Positions 8,233 to 16,455 of a stretch of 64,000 bases of DNA are shown here, in pieces. The translations under genes were made by a program, and so were the position numbers. The notes beneath the pieces are model-generated. The model searched no databases. It saw only the letters and a program-made list of their open reading frames with translations, and was not told where the DNA came from. How positions within the stretch are numbered: position 1 is the stretch's first letter; the number at the start of each line of letters is the position of its first letter. Origin of the DNA: an uncultured Oscillospiraceae bacterium (lineage in GTDB: Bacteria; Bacillota; Clostridia; Oscillospirales; Oscillospiraceae); contig CAKTTB010000011.1 in assembly GCA_934613505.1 (NCBI GenBank), positions 1 to 64,000 on the forward strand. The letters run 5' to 3'.

Positions 8233-9041
8233 GAAAGAAAGGACTTTTGCCGCTCATTCTGGGATTCCTGCTGCTGACCGTTTTTGCGCTCTCCGCGTTT
8301 GCACCCGGACTTTTTACGGGCTACGGACAAAAAGAGCTGTTCACGAAGTGGCTCCCCATGAGCCGGGAGCATCTGCTCGGCACAAACGCGATGGGCTATG
8401 ATATTTTGACCGAGCTTGTTTATGGCGCACGGCAGACGCTGCTGGTCGGCCTGCTCAGCAGCGTCCTGACGCTGGTTCTTGGGGCCGGGATTGGGATCCT
8501 TGGGAGCTTCCGCGGTCTGGTCGGGCAGATCTTCAACGGTCTTATTCAGATCTTTGTTCTGCTTCCGAAGCTCATTACGCTTATCGTTCTGGCGACGTTT
8601 TTCGGCAGCTCCGCCGCGCACCTGATCGTTCTGATCGCGGCGTTCAGCTGGGTCGGCACGGCGCGCGCCGTGCGCGCGAAGGTTTTGCAGCTGCACACGC
8701 AGCCGTTTATCGAGAGCTGCCGCATCCTCGGCTACAGCCGCGCACATACCGCCCTGCATCATATTCTGCCAAACCTGTCGGACGTGCTGCTGTCGCGCTT
8801 TCTGCTCGGGGTGAACAGCTGCATTATGATGGAATCGACGCTCTCGTTTCTGGGGCTTGGCGATCTCTATCGCCCGACGTGGGGCACGATGGTCAATTTT
8901 GCGTACAAGCGCGGCGCGTTTCTGCGGGGTGCGTACCAATATCTGCTGGCACCGGGCGTGTGCGTCATGCTGCTATGCTTGGCATTTTACCTGATCAGTC
9001 TCTGGCTGTCCGCCAGAAGGGAAACCATTTCGGAGGAGTAA
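8229..9041 (+). CDS. ABC transporter permease, nickel/peptide class (NikC/DppC-like)
   Basis: 270 residues; its ATG overlaps the stop of the NikB-like gene by four bases. Features are a first membrane segment, then the sequence LLGTNAMGYDILTELVYGAR (the classic GTDxxGRDxxSR region of DppC/NikC), the EAA-type coupling loop ESCRILGYSRAHTALHHILP, and a closing membrane helix. No second binding protein follows, so the SBP at 3816 is the probable partner. Confidence 0.88.
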   Translation: MRKKGLLPLILGFLLLTVFALSAFAPGLFTGYGQKELFTKWLPMSREHLLGTNAMGYDILTELVYGARQTLLVGLLSSVLTLVLGAGIGILGSFRGLVGQIFNGLIQIFVLLPKLITLIVLATFFGSSAAHLIVLIAAFSWVGTARAVRAKVLQLHTQPFIESCRILGYSRAHTALHHILPNLSDVLLSRFLLGVNSCIMMESTLSFLGLGDLYRPTWGTMVNFAYKRGAFLRGAYQYLLAPGVCVMLLCLAFYLISLWLSARRETISEE

Positions 9042-9042
9042 C

Positions 9043-9951
9043 ATGGGAAAATACTTTGCAGACGTCCATGCGTCGCATGAAAGCCAGTTTCAGGACCTGC
9101 CGCACGGGCTTGCCGACACGGATGAGATCCGCGCCTGCCGCGCAAAGCCGCAGACGTATGAAACGCTTCTGGAGCTGGCGGACGCGCTGTGCTGGCAGCT
9201 GCGCTTCCGGGAGGCGATCGACGCTCTGACGCAGGCGGTCAGGCTGGAACCGGAGCGTATGGAGGCCTACCGCAAGCGCGGGCCCAAGTATCTCGATACG
9301 CTGCAGTTTGAACAGGCGCTCGCGGATTACACACGCTGCGAACAGGCGGACGGCGTGAGCGTGATGTCACGCTACCGCGTCGGCATGGCGCAGTATATGC
9401 TGCAAAACTATGCTGCGGCGACCGCCGCTTTTTCCGATTCACTTGCCATCGCGTCGCAGGACGACGATATGTATATTGCGGATGTTTACTGGCTGGTTCT
9501 GTCGCAGCTTCGTGCGGGAAAAGCAGATGAGGCGCAAAAGACCTTGCAGCAGCAGTATCGCCCCGATATGTACGTCGGACACCACACGGCGTATGAAAAA
9601 GCCATGCGCGTGGCGGCAGGGGCTGTGCCGATGGAGGATATGCTGGCAGAGTTGGACACGGAAGAAGACGATTTGCAGTTTGCCATGACGGTCTACGGTC
9701 TTTGCGTTCTGCTGGAATTTGCGGGCGAACAGGAAAAAGCCAATGCTCTGAGGGAAAAGCTTCTTTCACGTGACGACTTCTGGTTCTGCTTCAGCTACCT
9801 TGCGGCCTATCACGATCGTGCCCTTCGGCGTGGCCGTGGACGAGTTCCAGCATATCTGCTATGCCCATCCCGAGCTGACGCCCAAGGAGCGGACATACCA
9901 GTGGCACCTGCTGGAGGAAAAATACATGCCGTGGCGCAGATACGAAAATGA
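9043..9951 (+). CDS. TPR-repeat protein with an abnormal, fused C-terminus
   Basis: The start ATG follows GGAGGAGTAAC one base after the permease stop. Residues 1 to about 258 are tetratricopeptide-like helices (FREAIDALTQAVRLEPERMEAYRKRG; QFEQALADYTRCEQA) ending with FWFCFSYLAAYHD. From about 9821 the DNA is clearly derived from a peptidase M3 gene in another frame, so the last 40 or so residues here are an out-of-frame tail. The original stop was probably lost in a deletion close to the natural end of the TPR protein. The role is unknown; position suggests it once belonged to the transporter operon. Confidence 0.6.
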   Translation: MGKYFADVHASHESQFQDLPHGLADTDEIRACRAKPQTYETLLELADALCWQLRFREAIDALTQAVRLEPERMEAYRKRGPKYLDTLQFEQALADYTRCEQADGVSVMSRYRVGMAQYMLQNYAAATAAFSDSLAIASQDDDMYIADVYWLVLSQLRAGKADEAQKTLQQQYRPDMYVGHHTAYEKAMRVAAGAVPMEDMLAELDTEEDDLQFAMTVYGLCVLLEFAGEQEKANALREKLLSRDDFWFCFSYLAAYHDRALRRGRGRVPAYLLCPSRADAQGADIPVAPAGGKIHAVAQIRK

Positions 9952-10252
9952 CGCGTTCATGGAGCGCGGCGGCTACTGGTACCACAAACTGCATATCTAT
10001 CTCTATCCCTTCTACTACATCAACTATACGCTCACCACGATGGGCGCGATGGAGTTCAAGAAGAAATATGCCGAGGACAAAGCCGCCGCATGGCAGGACT
10101 ATCTGAACCTCTGCAAAACCGGCGGCAGCCGCAGCTATCTCGAGACGCTGCGCTACGCGAATCTGGAAAATCCCTTTGAACCCGGCTCCGTCGCCCGCGC
10201 CTGCGGCTACACAGAGAAGATTCTTCTCGACCAGATCGCACAGCAGGCATGA
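9821..10252 (+). pseudogene. remnant of oligoendopeptidase F (peptidase M3), C-terminal fragment only
   Basis: In the +2 frame relative to the TPR gene, the sequence from PFGVAVDEFQH through HIYLYPFYYINYTLTTMGA to GYTEKILLDQIAQQ matches the last 140 or so residues of the M3B oligoendopeptidase F family. The HExxH zinc site and everything before it is missing. The open frame starts inside the TPR gene at 9770 without a ribosome-binding site. This is best explained by a deletion that joined the TPR gene to the end of a neighbouring pepF-like gene. Confidence 0.75.
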
Positions 10253-10312
10253 CCGCAGGCGGTGCTCCCGAAGGTCTGGAAAGAGAGCCGCACGAATATC
10301 GTTCCGATATGT

Positions 10313-10344
10313 CCCCCTCTGAGATTCTTTGATCTCAGAGGGGG
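10313..10344. repeat. long perfect hairpin between two convergent remnants
   Basis: CCCCCTCTGAGAT-TCTTTG-ATCTCAGAGGGGG, a 13-bp perfect stem without a T-run on either strand. It could stop transcription weakly from both sides but is not a canonical intrinsic terminator. Confidence 0.6.
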
Positions 10345-10373
10345 CTTGCAATTCACCATGGGGCGCAGTGATC

Positions 10374-10800
10374 TCAGTCGGGCTGGACAGTATTGCGGGC
10401 GGTGCGGAGGAAGGCGGTGATGAGCTGCCACTGGTAGGGCCTTTTGCGGTAGGCGAAGCGGATCTGGCCTGCTTGCCGTCTTGGCAGGCGGATGGTCAGC
10501 ATCTGCTGCAGCTGGCTGCCGCTGCGCAGCGCGCGCAGGAGCAGCTCGGAGCAGAAATACACGCCGCAGCCGCGCTCGCAGAGCGTGATCATGGTATCGG
10601 CGTTATCCGACCGGGCGCGGACGCGGACCGGCGCGCCGATGCTCCGCAGCGCCTGCTGGGCGGCAAAGCCGGCGATATCCTGCGCCCGGCTGCCGAGGAG
10701 GAACGGACAATCCCGAAAAACGGGATAGTCCTCCGCCTGCATGGGTAAAGCTGCGCTCGCGCGCGAGCGCAGAGATATATTCCATGGTCTGCAGGTTCAT
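10374..10800 (-). pseudogene. LysR-family regulator with large internal deletion
   Basis: Starting at ATG 10800 the first 19 residues (MNLQTMEYISALARERSFT) are the beginning of a LysR helix-turn-helix domain. The frame then changes near 10742, and from there to 10374 the sequence is the end of a LysR effector-binding domain (DYPVFRDCPFLLGSRAQD; SDNADTMITLCERGCGVYF). About half the expected length, including most of the DNA-binding helix-turn-helix, is absent. A functional regulator cannot be made. An ACAGG-N5-CCTGT palindrome at 10816-10830, in the position of a LysR operator, survives upstream. Confidence 0.75.
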
Positions 10801-10852
10801 GGTCTTGCCTCCATCACAGGTATTTCCTGTAGTATACACAAAAATCAACAGT

Positions 10853-10881
10853 TTTACATTGTAATTCCGCCGTGCTATACT
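10853..10881 (+). promoter_or_regulatory. strong sigma-A type promoter of the small RNA candidate
   Basis: TTTACA (10853-10858), 17-base spacer, TATACT (10876-10881). No coding region follows; the transcript would run into the terminator ending at 10995. Confidence 0.7.
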
Positions 10882-10887
10882 GTAGTC

Positions 10888-10995
10888 AGCTCGAACAGGG
10901 AGCTGCAGCCGCCGGCAGGAAAAGAAACTCCCTTTCTTCTATCCACCTTGCCGGCGGTTTATAAAACAAAAAGACGCGCTGCTGCGCGTCTTTTT
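10888..10995 (+). ncRNA. candidate structured small RNA with possible pseudoknot
   Basis: A free-standing transcription unit of about 108 bases: strong promoter, no open frame, and an intrinsic terminator (AAAAAGACGCGC-TGCT-GCGCGTCTTTTT, 10968-10995). Two complementary pairs are interleaved: AGGGAG (10897-10902) with CTCCCT (10928-10933), and CCGCCGGCAGG (10909-10919) with CCTTGCCGGCGG (10946-10957). The order a-b-a'-b' is that of an H-type pseudoknot; the alternative is that the two pairings compete. I do not recognise it as a known riboswitch or small RNA class. Confidence 0.5.
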
Positions 10996-11049
10996 GCTTT
11001 GTTAAAAACAGTATTCGTCTGTTCCATTGGAACTTTATCTGGTTTGATT

Positions 11050-11079
11050 GTAGGGGCGGACAGGGTCGTCCGCCCCTAC
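11050..11079. repeat. interspersed palindrome GTAGGGGCGGAC ... GTCCGCCCCTAC
   Basis: A 12-bp perfect inverted repeat with a 6-base loop. The same arms recur at 45379-45408, and a truncated copy lies at 47016-47040. It is a dispersed short repeat, placed in intergenic DNA each time. Confidence 0.75.
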
Positions 11080-11123
11080 AAGTGCAGCACTTGTTTCGTA
11101 CTGCTTTGAATGAAACAGTCTTT

Positions 11124-11396
11124 TCATTCTTTTACGTGCGCGAGAAGCCAGTTGTACATGTCTTCGCGGGCCTGTTCGGAGAGGGGGAATATCTTTTCGT
11201 CCTCCATTTCGCTCTTTTCGTAGCAGTACTCGCCGTGCCAGCATTCGCATTTCATGGAGCTTTCGTCGAAATTGACCTCCTTCTGCGTCAGCATGACGAT
11301 GGACGGCGTGACGCGGAAGCGGAGCGCACCGTAGCTCCCTGTGAAGATATTATTATTTTCAAAGCTGTGCAGTACCGGTAAAAACAGCGGTTCCAT
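11124..11396 (-). CDS. small conserved-looking protein of unknown function
   Basis: 90 residues from ATG 11396, preceded by GGGAAGGAGAGACGGCT, which decides this start over the longer frame. There is no signal peptide or membrane segment. Notable are paired tryptophan/cysteine residues in KCECWHGEYCYE and an acidic middle; the C-terminus (REDMYNWLLAHVKE) is probably helical. It stands alone between the small RNA candidate and the EamA gene. I do not recognise the family. Confidence 0.6.
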   Translation of the reverse strand: MEPLFLPVLHSFENNNIFTGSYGALRFRVTPSIVMLTQKEVNFDESSMKCECWHGEYCYEKSEMEDEKIFPLSEQAREDMYNWLLAHVKE

Positions 11397-11523
11397 AGCC
11401 GTCTCTCCTTCCCTTTTTTGTGTATCATACCACATTTTTTCCGCATAAACAAGTTCGTTTGACTTTCGGCGGGGCGTGTGATACAGTATGGAGGATTCTT
11501 TTTTCGGCTAAAGGAGCAAAGGC

Positions 11524-12420
11524 ATGCAGAAACAGACAAAGGGCAGTATTTTTCTTCTCCTGTGCGCAATGATCTGGGGCTCGGCGTTCGTCGCGCAGAG
11601 CGAGGGAATGCAGTATGTCGAGCCGTTTACGATGGGCGCGACGCGGTTTTTCCTGGCGGGTCTCGTGCTGCTGCCGGTCATCGCCGTGCTGGACCGCAAG
11701 GGCTGGTCACAGAACCGGCCGGTCACGAAGCAGGAACGGAAGAAGCAGTTTTTGGCGGGCGCAGTATGCGGCGCTTTGCTGTTTGCGGCGTCGTCTCTGC
11801 AGCAGTTCGGTCTGCTCTCCACCACGGTCGGAAAATCCGGATTCGTGACGGCGCTCTATATCGTCTTTGTGCCGATCCTGGGCGTTTTCATGGGCAAGCG
11901 TGCGGGGCTGAAGGTGTGGCTCTGTGCGGCCATCGCGGTGTTCGGCATGTATCTGCTGTGCGTCGGCTCGGGCTTTTCCATCTCGGGCGGCGATCTGCTG
12001 ACGCTGGGCTGCGCGGTTCTGTTCACGTTCCATATCTGCTATATCAGCGCCGTTTCCCCGTATACGGACGGCGTGCGGCTGAGCTGTGTGCAGTTTTTCG
12101 TGTGTTCGGCCCTTTCGGCGATCGGGATGCTCCTGTTTGAAACGCCGGAATGGGGTTCCATTCTGCAGTGCTGGTGGCCCATCGTATATGCAGGCGTATT
12201 CTCCGGCGGCATCGCCTACACCTTCCAAATCATCGGCGAGCGCGACGTACCGCCCACGCTGGCGTCGCTGCTGATGAGTCTGGAATCGGTATTTGCAGCC
12301 CTGTTCGGGTGGCTCCTGATTGGGCAGTCGCTCTCCGCGCGGGAGCTGGTTGGGTGCGCGATCATGTTCGCGGCGATCCTTCTATCGCAGCTGCCGGACA
12401 GGAAAGCGGCAAAAACATAA
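11524..12420 (+). CDS. EamA/DMT-superfamily transporter
   Basis: 298 residues, ATG after AAAGGAGCAAAGGC. Ten hydrophobic segments in two repeats; the first contains WGSAFVAQ and the second SLESVFAALFGWLLIGQSL, hallmarks of the drug/metabolite transporter (EamA) family. Such proteins export amino acids or other small metabolites; the substrate cannot be read from sequence. It is monocistronic and followed by an intrinsic terminator. Confidence 0.88.
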   Translation: MQKQTKGSIFLLLCAMIWGSAFVAQSEGMQYVEPFTMGATRFFLAGLVLLPVIAVLDRKGWSQNRPVTKQERKKQFLAGAVCGALLFAASSLQQFGLLSTTVGKSGFVTALYIVFVPILGVFMGKRAGLKVWLCAAIAVFGMYLLCVGSGFSISGGDLLTLGCAVLFTFHICYISAVSPYTDGVRLSCVQFFVCSALSAIGMLLFETPEWGSILQCWWPIVYAGVFSGGIAYTFQIIGERDVPPTLASLLMSLESVFAALFGWLLIGQSLSARELVGCAIMFAAILLSQLPDRKAAKT

Positions 12421-12426
12421 TAAAAT

Positions 12427-12460
12427 GCTCCGGTGCAGCGGCGCTGTACCGGAGTTTTTT
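12427..12460 (+). terminator. intrinsic terminator after the EamA gene
   Basis: CTCCGGT ... ACCGGAG stem followed by TTTTTT, starting 6 bases after the stop codon. Confidence 0.85.
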
Positions 12461-12964
12461 CAGATATCCGCCTTTTGCCGCAATGTCTCCGACGGCCCAA
12501 TCTTTTCTCTCGCAAGAGAAAAGATTGGGGAGAAAAGAGTGCTGAGGGTACGGGACTTGTGCCGCAGTGCAGTTCAGGCAAGGAACTAATTTGATAGCTT
12601 TTTCATTCGTACTAGGTCGCCTCACGGGCACTATGGTACGCGCCGCCCGTTAGGTAGGCATCAGATTTGTTGATAGTTGCCTTTGAACGAATGCCGTAAA
12701 TAGAAGGCGCTTTCTAAATTTGCAGATTTGTACGTATTCGCAGCGGCCTAAAGAAAGACTTCTTGAGAGCGAATCTCTATCAAATTTCGCGGGAAAGAGC
12801 CAAGAAAACCGAAGGGGTTTTCTTGGTCGGTTCAAGGGGAATCGGGGGGAGAATTGAAATCCCCCAAGATTCCCTTTTTTTGCCAGCATTTTCTTTTGGG
12901 GAAGCAAAAGAAAATGCTGGACCGCACCCGCAAGTTTATAGAAAGCCTTCAGTCTTATGTCAAC
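12461..12964. other. non-coding stretch rich in inverted repeats
   Basis: No plausible gene in about 500 bases. It holds several near-perfect hairpins: CCAATCTTTTCTCT/AGAGAAAAGATTGG (about 12499-12530), CCAAGAAAACC/GGGTTTTCTTGG (about 12792-12817) and CCAGCATTTTCTTTTG/CAAAAGAAAATGCTGG (about 12882-12919). A hairpin related to the first occurs at about 39325-39358. This looks like a graveyard of short repeat elements. Confidence 0.5.
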
Positions 12965-13441
12965 TTATTCTTTCTGTTCCAGCAAGCATACCGCGTGCGC
13001 GGCGATGCCTTCGCCGGAGCCGGTAAAGCCGAGGTGTTCCTCGGTCGTGGCCTTAACGCTGATATTGGAAATATCCGTGCCAAGGGCGGCCGCGAGATTC
13101 TGCCGCATCTGCGGGATATGGGGCGCGAGCTTCGGACGCTGGGCGATGACGGTCGCGTCGAGATTGCCGAGACGGTAGCCATTTTCACGCAAAAGACGGT
13201 TCACCTCGCGCAGGAGCGCCATGCTGTCCGCGCCGAGATAGCGGTCGTCGATGTCCGGGAAGAGCTTGCCGATATCGCCCATGGCTGCCGCGCCGAGCAG
13301 GGCGTCCATAATGGCATGCACCAGCACGTCCGCGTCCGAATGGCCGTCCAGTCCCTTTTCATACGGGATCGTCACGCCGCCGAGGATGAGCTTTCTGCCC
13401 GCCGTGAGCCGGTGGACATCGTATCCGTGGCCGATCCTCAT
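12965..13441 (-). CDS. ispF: 2-C-methyl-D-erythritol 2,4-cyclodiphosphate synthase
   Basis: 158 residues, full length. It makes the cyclic diphosphate of the non-mevalonate (MEP) isoprenoid pathway. Metal ligands Asp8, His10 and His42 are visible in GYDVH and DVLVHAIMD, along with GHSDADV and the end motif [18 protein letters not shown]. Its ATG overlaps the end of ispD by four bases. IspF and IspD are often adjacent or fused; here they are separate. Confidence 0.96.
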   Translation of the reverse strand: MRIGHGYDVHRLTAGRKLILGGVTIPYEKGLDGHSDADVLVHAIMDALLGAAAMGDIGKLFPDIDDRYLGADSMALLREVNRLLRENGYRLGNLDATVIAQRPKLAPHIPQMRQNLAAALGTDISNISVKATTEEHLGFTGSGEGIAAHAVCLLEQKE

Positions 13442-14175
13442 GCGTCTGCCCTCCGTCTTAAGATCAGGGCGGCAAGCTCCAGATCGAGGGGCGTCGTAAT
13501 CTTGATGTTTTCCTCGTCGCCGTCCGTCAGCTGCACGGGCATGCCGAGCGCTTCGACGGCGCTGCAGTCGTCGGTGACGGCAAGGTTCTGCGCCTTTGCA
13601 TTCTGCAAAGCCGCCGCAAGCAGGTCGCGGTCAAAGACCTGCGGCGTCTGCACGGCGAAGAGTGTCTTACGATCCGGCGTGGATTCCACCGTGCCGTCGG
13701 TCGAGACCTTGATGGTGTCCTTGACGCGCACAGCGGGCGCTGCGGCGGAGAATTTCTTTGCCTTGGCGACGGTCCTGCGAATCACTTCATCGGTCACAAG
13801 CGGCCGTGCGCCGTCGTGGACGGCGACGAGCTGCGCCCGGTCGGACACTGCGGCAAGCCCCGCCATGACGGAATCCGTCCGCGTCTCGCCGCCCGCGACG
13901 ACCATGCGCATTTTGCCGTAGGCCTTGAGATAGCGGCTGACCTTTTCCAGCAGGTCCTTCTGCGTGACGACGATGATCTCGTCGATCAGGTTGCAGCGGT
14001 CAAACGCGTCGACCGTCCGGCAGATGACCGGGAGGTTTTCCAGAACGGTCAGAATTTTATTCGTGCCGCCCATGCGGGACGACGTTCCGGCCGCAACGAT
14101 CACGGCCGCGCAATACGGATGCAGAAGCTTCTGCTTCAGCTCCATCCCCCTGCGCAATCCTTCACTGAGCTTCAT
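13438..14175 (-). CDS. ispD: 2-C-methyl-D-erythritol 4-phosphate cytidylyltransferase
   Basis: 245 residues. It transfers CMP from CTP to MEP in isoprenoid synthesis. The nucleotide-binding motif [13 protein letters not shown] follows an unusually long N-terminal lead (about 25 residues: [20 protein letters not shown]), so translation may in fact begin at the internal ATG (MELKQ). HDGARPL and [11 protein letters not shown] are typical of the family. The gene follows murD by 12 bases in the same direction. Confidence 0.94.
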   Translation of the reverse strand: MKLSEGLRRGMELKQKLLHPYCAAVIVAAGTSSRMGGTNKILTVLENLPVICRTVDAFDRCNLIDEIIVVTQKDLLEKVSRYLKAYGKMRMVVAGGETRTDSVMAGLAAVSDRAQLVAVHDGARPLVTDEVIRRTVAKAKKFSAAAPAVRVKDTIKVSTDGTVESTPDRKTLFAVQTPQVFDRDLLAAALQNAKAQNLAVTDDCSAVEALGMPVQLTDGDEENIKITTPLDLELAALILRRRADA

Positions 14176-14187
14176 ACTGTCCTCCTG

Positions 14188-15561
14188 TTACAGTGCCTGC
14201 ACGAGCGATTTATACGCTTCGCCGCGCACCATGAAATTCTTGAACTGGTCGAACGCCGCGCAGGCGGGTGAGAGCGTAACGATATCGCCGGGGACCGTAT
14301 GCGCGTGCGCAAGCTGCACCGCTTCGGCAAGCGTTTTGGCGTGCAGGATCTCCGGCTGGCCCGGCCGATACTCCGGAGCGCCGCAGACAGCAGCTTCGAT
14401 CTTCTCCGCCGTCGCGCCGCAGAGGATCAGCAGCCGCACGTGCGCGCAGATCTCCGGCCCCAGCACGTCAAACGGGATCTTCTTATCATAGCCGCCCGCG
14501 ATCAGCACGAGCTTCTGGTGGAACGAATGAAGACCCGCGATGGCGCGCGAGGGGCTGGACGCGATGGAGTCGTTATAATATTTGACGCCGTCCTTTTCAC
14601 GGACAAACTCGATGCGGTGCTCTACCCCGGCGAAGGTGCGGGCGACCTCGTCGATATCCTCGTCGGTAGCCAGTCCCTCAACGGCGCAGGCGGCGGCCAT
14701 GTAATTTTCGATGTTATGAACGCCGGGGATGCGGATATCGGCGGCGGCCATGATTTTCTTTCCGTTGCGGTAGATGACGCCGCTTTGCAGATACACGCCG
14801 TTTTCCGGCCGCGACTGGCGGGAGAAAAACTCGACCGTCCCCTTCGCGTCGGCGGCAAAGGCGCGTGTGATATCGTTGTCGTAGTTCAGGACGACCTTGC
14901 CGGTCTCGTTCTGGTGCTCGAAGACGTTTTTCTTGGCCTGCACATACTCAGCCATGTCCTTGTGGACATCCAGATGGTTCGGCGCGACGTTCGTCACGAC
15001 GGCGATATCCGCCGAGCGCTCCATCGTCATGAGCTGGAAGGAGCTCAGCTCCACGACGGCGATATCCGTCGGCTGCATGTCCGCCGCCTGCGGCAGGAGG
15101 GGCGCGCCGATGTTGCCGCCGATCCAGACGCGGTGGCCTGCGTGCTCCAGAATTTTTGCGATGAGGGTGGTCGTGGTCGTCTTGCCGTCGGAACCGGTCA
15201 CGGCGATGATGCGGCAGGGGCAGACCTCAAAAAACGCTTCCATCTCGCTGGTGATCTCCGCGCCGGACGCGCGCAGCTGGCGCAGGGCGGGGATATCCGG
15301 GTGCATGCCGGGCGTGCGGAAAACGACGTCGGCCCGGACATCGTCAAGATAGCCCTCGCCGACGTGCAGAGCCGCGCCGGCCTTTTCCAGCTGCAAAACC
15401 TCCTCGTCCAGCTTTTCCCGCGGCGTTTTGTCGCAGGCCAGCACGTGAATGCCGCGCGCAAGGAGCATGCGGATGAGCGGACGGTTGCTGACGCCGATAC
15501 CGAGGACGGCGACCTTTTTATCGGTAAGCGAATCAAAATACTGATCGACAAGCGGATTCAT
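14188..15561 (-). CDS. murD: UDP-N-acetylmuramoyl-L-alanine--D-glutamate ligase
   Basis: 457 residues, normal length. It adds D-Glu to UDP-MurNAc-Ala in the cytoplasm during peptidoglycan precursor synthesis. The ATP-binding motif GSDGKTTTT lies near residue 120, with NHLDVH and the C-terminal domain sequence LSPACAAFDQFKNF, typical of MurD. It is the first gene of a murD-ispD-ispF run, separated from the divergent rnpB by about 100 bases. Confidence 0.95.
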   Translation of the reverse strand: MNPLVDQYFDSLTDKKVAVLGIGVSNRPLIRMLLARGIHVLACDKTPREKLDEEVLQLEKAGAALHVGEGYLDDVRADVVFRTPGMHPDIPALRQLRASGAEITSEMEAFFEVCPCRIIAVTGSDGKTTTTTLIAKILEHAGHRVWIGGNIGAPLLPQAADMQPTDIAVVELSSFQLMTMERSADIAVVTNVAPNHLDVHKDMAEYVQAKKNVFEHQNETGKVVLNYDNDITRAFAADAKGTVEFFSRQSRPENGVYLQSGVIYRNGKKIMAAADIRIPGVHNIENYMAAACAVEGLATDEDIDEVARTFAGVEHRIEFVREKDGVKYYNDSIASSPSRAIAGLHSFHQKLVLIAGGYDKKIPFDVLGPEICAHVRLLILCGATAEKIEAAVCGAPEYRPGQPEILHAKTLAEAVQLAHAHTVPGDIVTLSPACAAFDQFKNFMVRGEAYKSLVQAL

Positions 15562-15629
15562 AAGACAAGCCTCTTTTAATTTTTATCGTAAAAATATTAT
15601 ATTCAAATCCGAAACAAATTGCAATCCAT

Positions 15630-15658
15630 TTGACTTTTTCACGCAAATAAAGTACAAT
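15630..15658 (+). promoter_or_regulatory. promoter of rnpB
   Basis: TTGACT (15630-15635), 17-base spacer, TACAAT (15653-15658), a few bases before the RNase P RNA. Confidence 0.8.
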
Positions 15659-15664
15659 ATGTCA

Positions 15665-16020
15665 GCGACCGGGCCGGACAGTCGCGGGCGCAGCGCCGAA
15701 AGGCCGCGCATGAGGAAAGTCCGGGCTCCGCAGGGCAAGGATAACGGGTAACGCCCGCCCAGAGCGATCTGAGGAAAAGTGCAACAGAAATAAACCGCCG
15801 GAGACGGTGAAAGCTGTCTCCGGTAAGGATGGAAAGGCGAGGTAAAAGCTCACCCGATGGCGTGCGAAAGCGTCCATCGCTGTAAACTCTATCCGGAGCA
15901 ACACCGCAGAGGAAGCAAGGCTTGCCCGGCTGCTTCCGAGAAGGTGGCTGGAGCGTACCGGCAACGGTACGCCTAGATAGATGACTGTCTACAACAGAAC
16001 CCGGCTTATAGGCCCGATCG
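15665..16020 (+). ncRNA. rnpB: RNase P RNA, bacterial class A
   Basis: The RNA matures tRNA 5' ends. The universally conserved blocks are present: GAGGAAAGTCCGGGCT near the 5' end (15711-15726) and ACAGAACCCGGCTTATAGG near the 3' end. The first bases (GACCGGGCC) pair with the last (GGCCCGATC) to form P1. The layout is class A, as expected for Clostridia rather than Bacilli. The exact ends are estimated from P1 pairing. Confidence 0.95.
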
Positions 16021-16021
16021 T

Positions 16022-16057
16022 AAAAAATACGCCTGACGTAAGTCGGGCGTATTTTTT
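16022..16057 (+). terminator. intrinsic terminator of rnpB
   Basis: AAAAAATACGCCTGAC-GTAA-GTCGGGCGTATTTTTT, a 16-bp stem with one G-T pair, directly after the RNA. Confidence 0.9.
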
Positions 16058-16172
16058 CGACCCCAAAGCCTTCCCCCAGGGGAAGCCGTTTGGCCTGTGC
16101 AAATACGTACAATTCAACTGATTTCGATAGCAGTTTCTATTGCCTGTACCCATTCAACGGGTGGCACGTATC

Positions 16173-16336
16173 TAGGGTGTATCTGAAAACGCATGATGTG
16201 ACCGGCAGCGAGGGATTTTTGCGTTGCGCAAGACATTTTTTCGCAGGAATACTGACGTATTTCAAGGAAAAATGACGCGGCGCACCGCAAAAAGGCCCGC
16301 TGTCCGGGTGCGTTGGGAGTTTTCAGATACACCCTA
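16173..16336 (+). mobile_element. MITE-like element, copy 1 (TA target, 17-bp terminal inverted repeats)
   Basis: 164 bases including a TA at each end. Terminal inverted repeats read AGGGTGTATCTGAAAAC. The interior has no gene. Its reverse complement matches the element at 30592-30755 base for base apart from the flanks. The TA ends suggest IS630/Tc1-type target duplication and mobilisation by an IS630-family transposase elsewhere in the genome (inference). It sits between the rnpB terminator and the end of the clpE-like gene. Confidence 0.8.
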
Positions 16337-16455
16337 GGGTGAGGTGACTGCATGCGAATGAAAATGCTTTCTCCTTCCCAACCCGCAAGACAAGCTTGCG
16401 GGTTGGTGATACTGTGATAAAACCTGCGCCCGACTGACTGTCAGGCGCAGTTTTA

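Noticed and set aside
10313..10344. 13-bp perfect hairpin as an intrinsic terminator
   Set aside because: No T-run on either strand; kept only as a repeat/hairpin.
11050..11079. CRISPR-like repeats (GTAGGGGCGGAC family)
   Set aside because: Copies are tens of kilobases apart, with no regular spacers and no cas genes.
12461..12964. Structured RNA gene or tRNA in the hairpin-rich gap
   Set aside because: No T-loop/acceptor pairing or promoter-terminator unit could be built; the hairpins look like separate repeat elements.
16114..16353. Open frames with near-identical translations at 16.1-16.4 kb and 30.4-30.8 kb, suggesting a small gene family
   Set aside because: The shared part is only the translated MITE; the frames differ outside it and lack starts.
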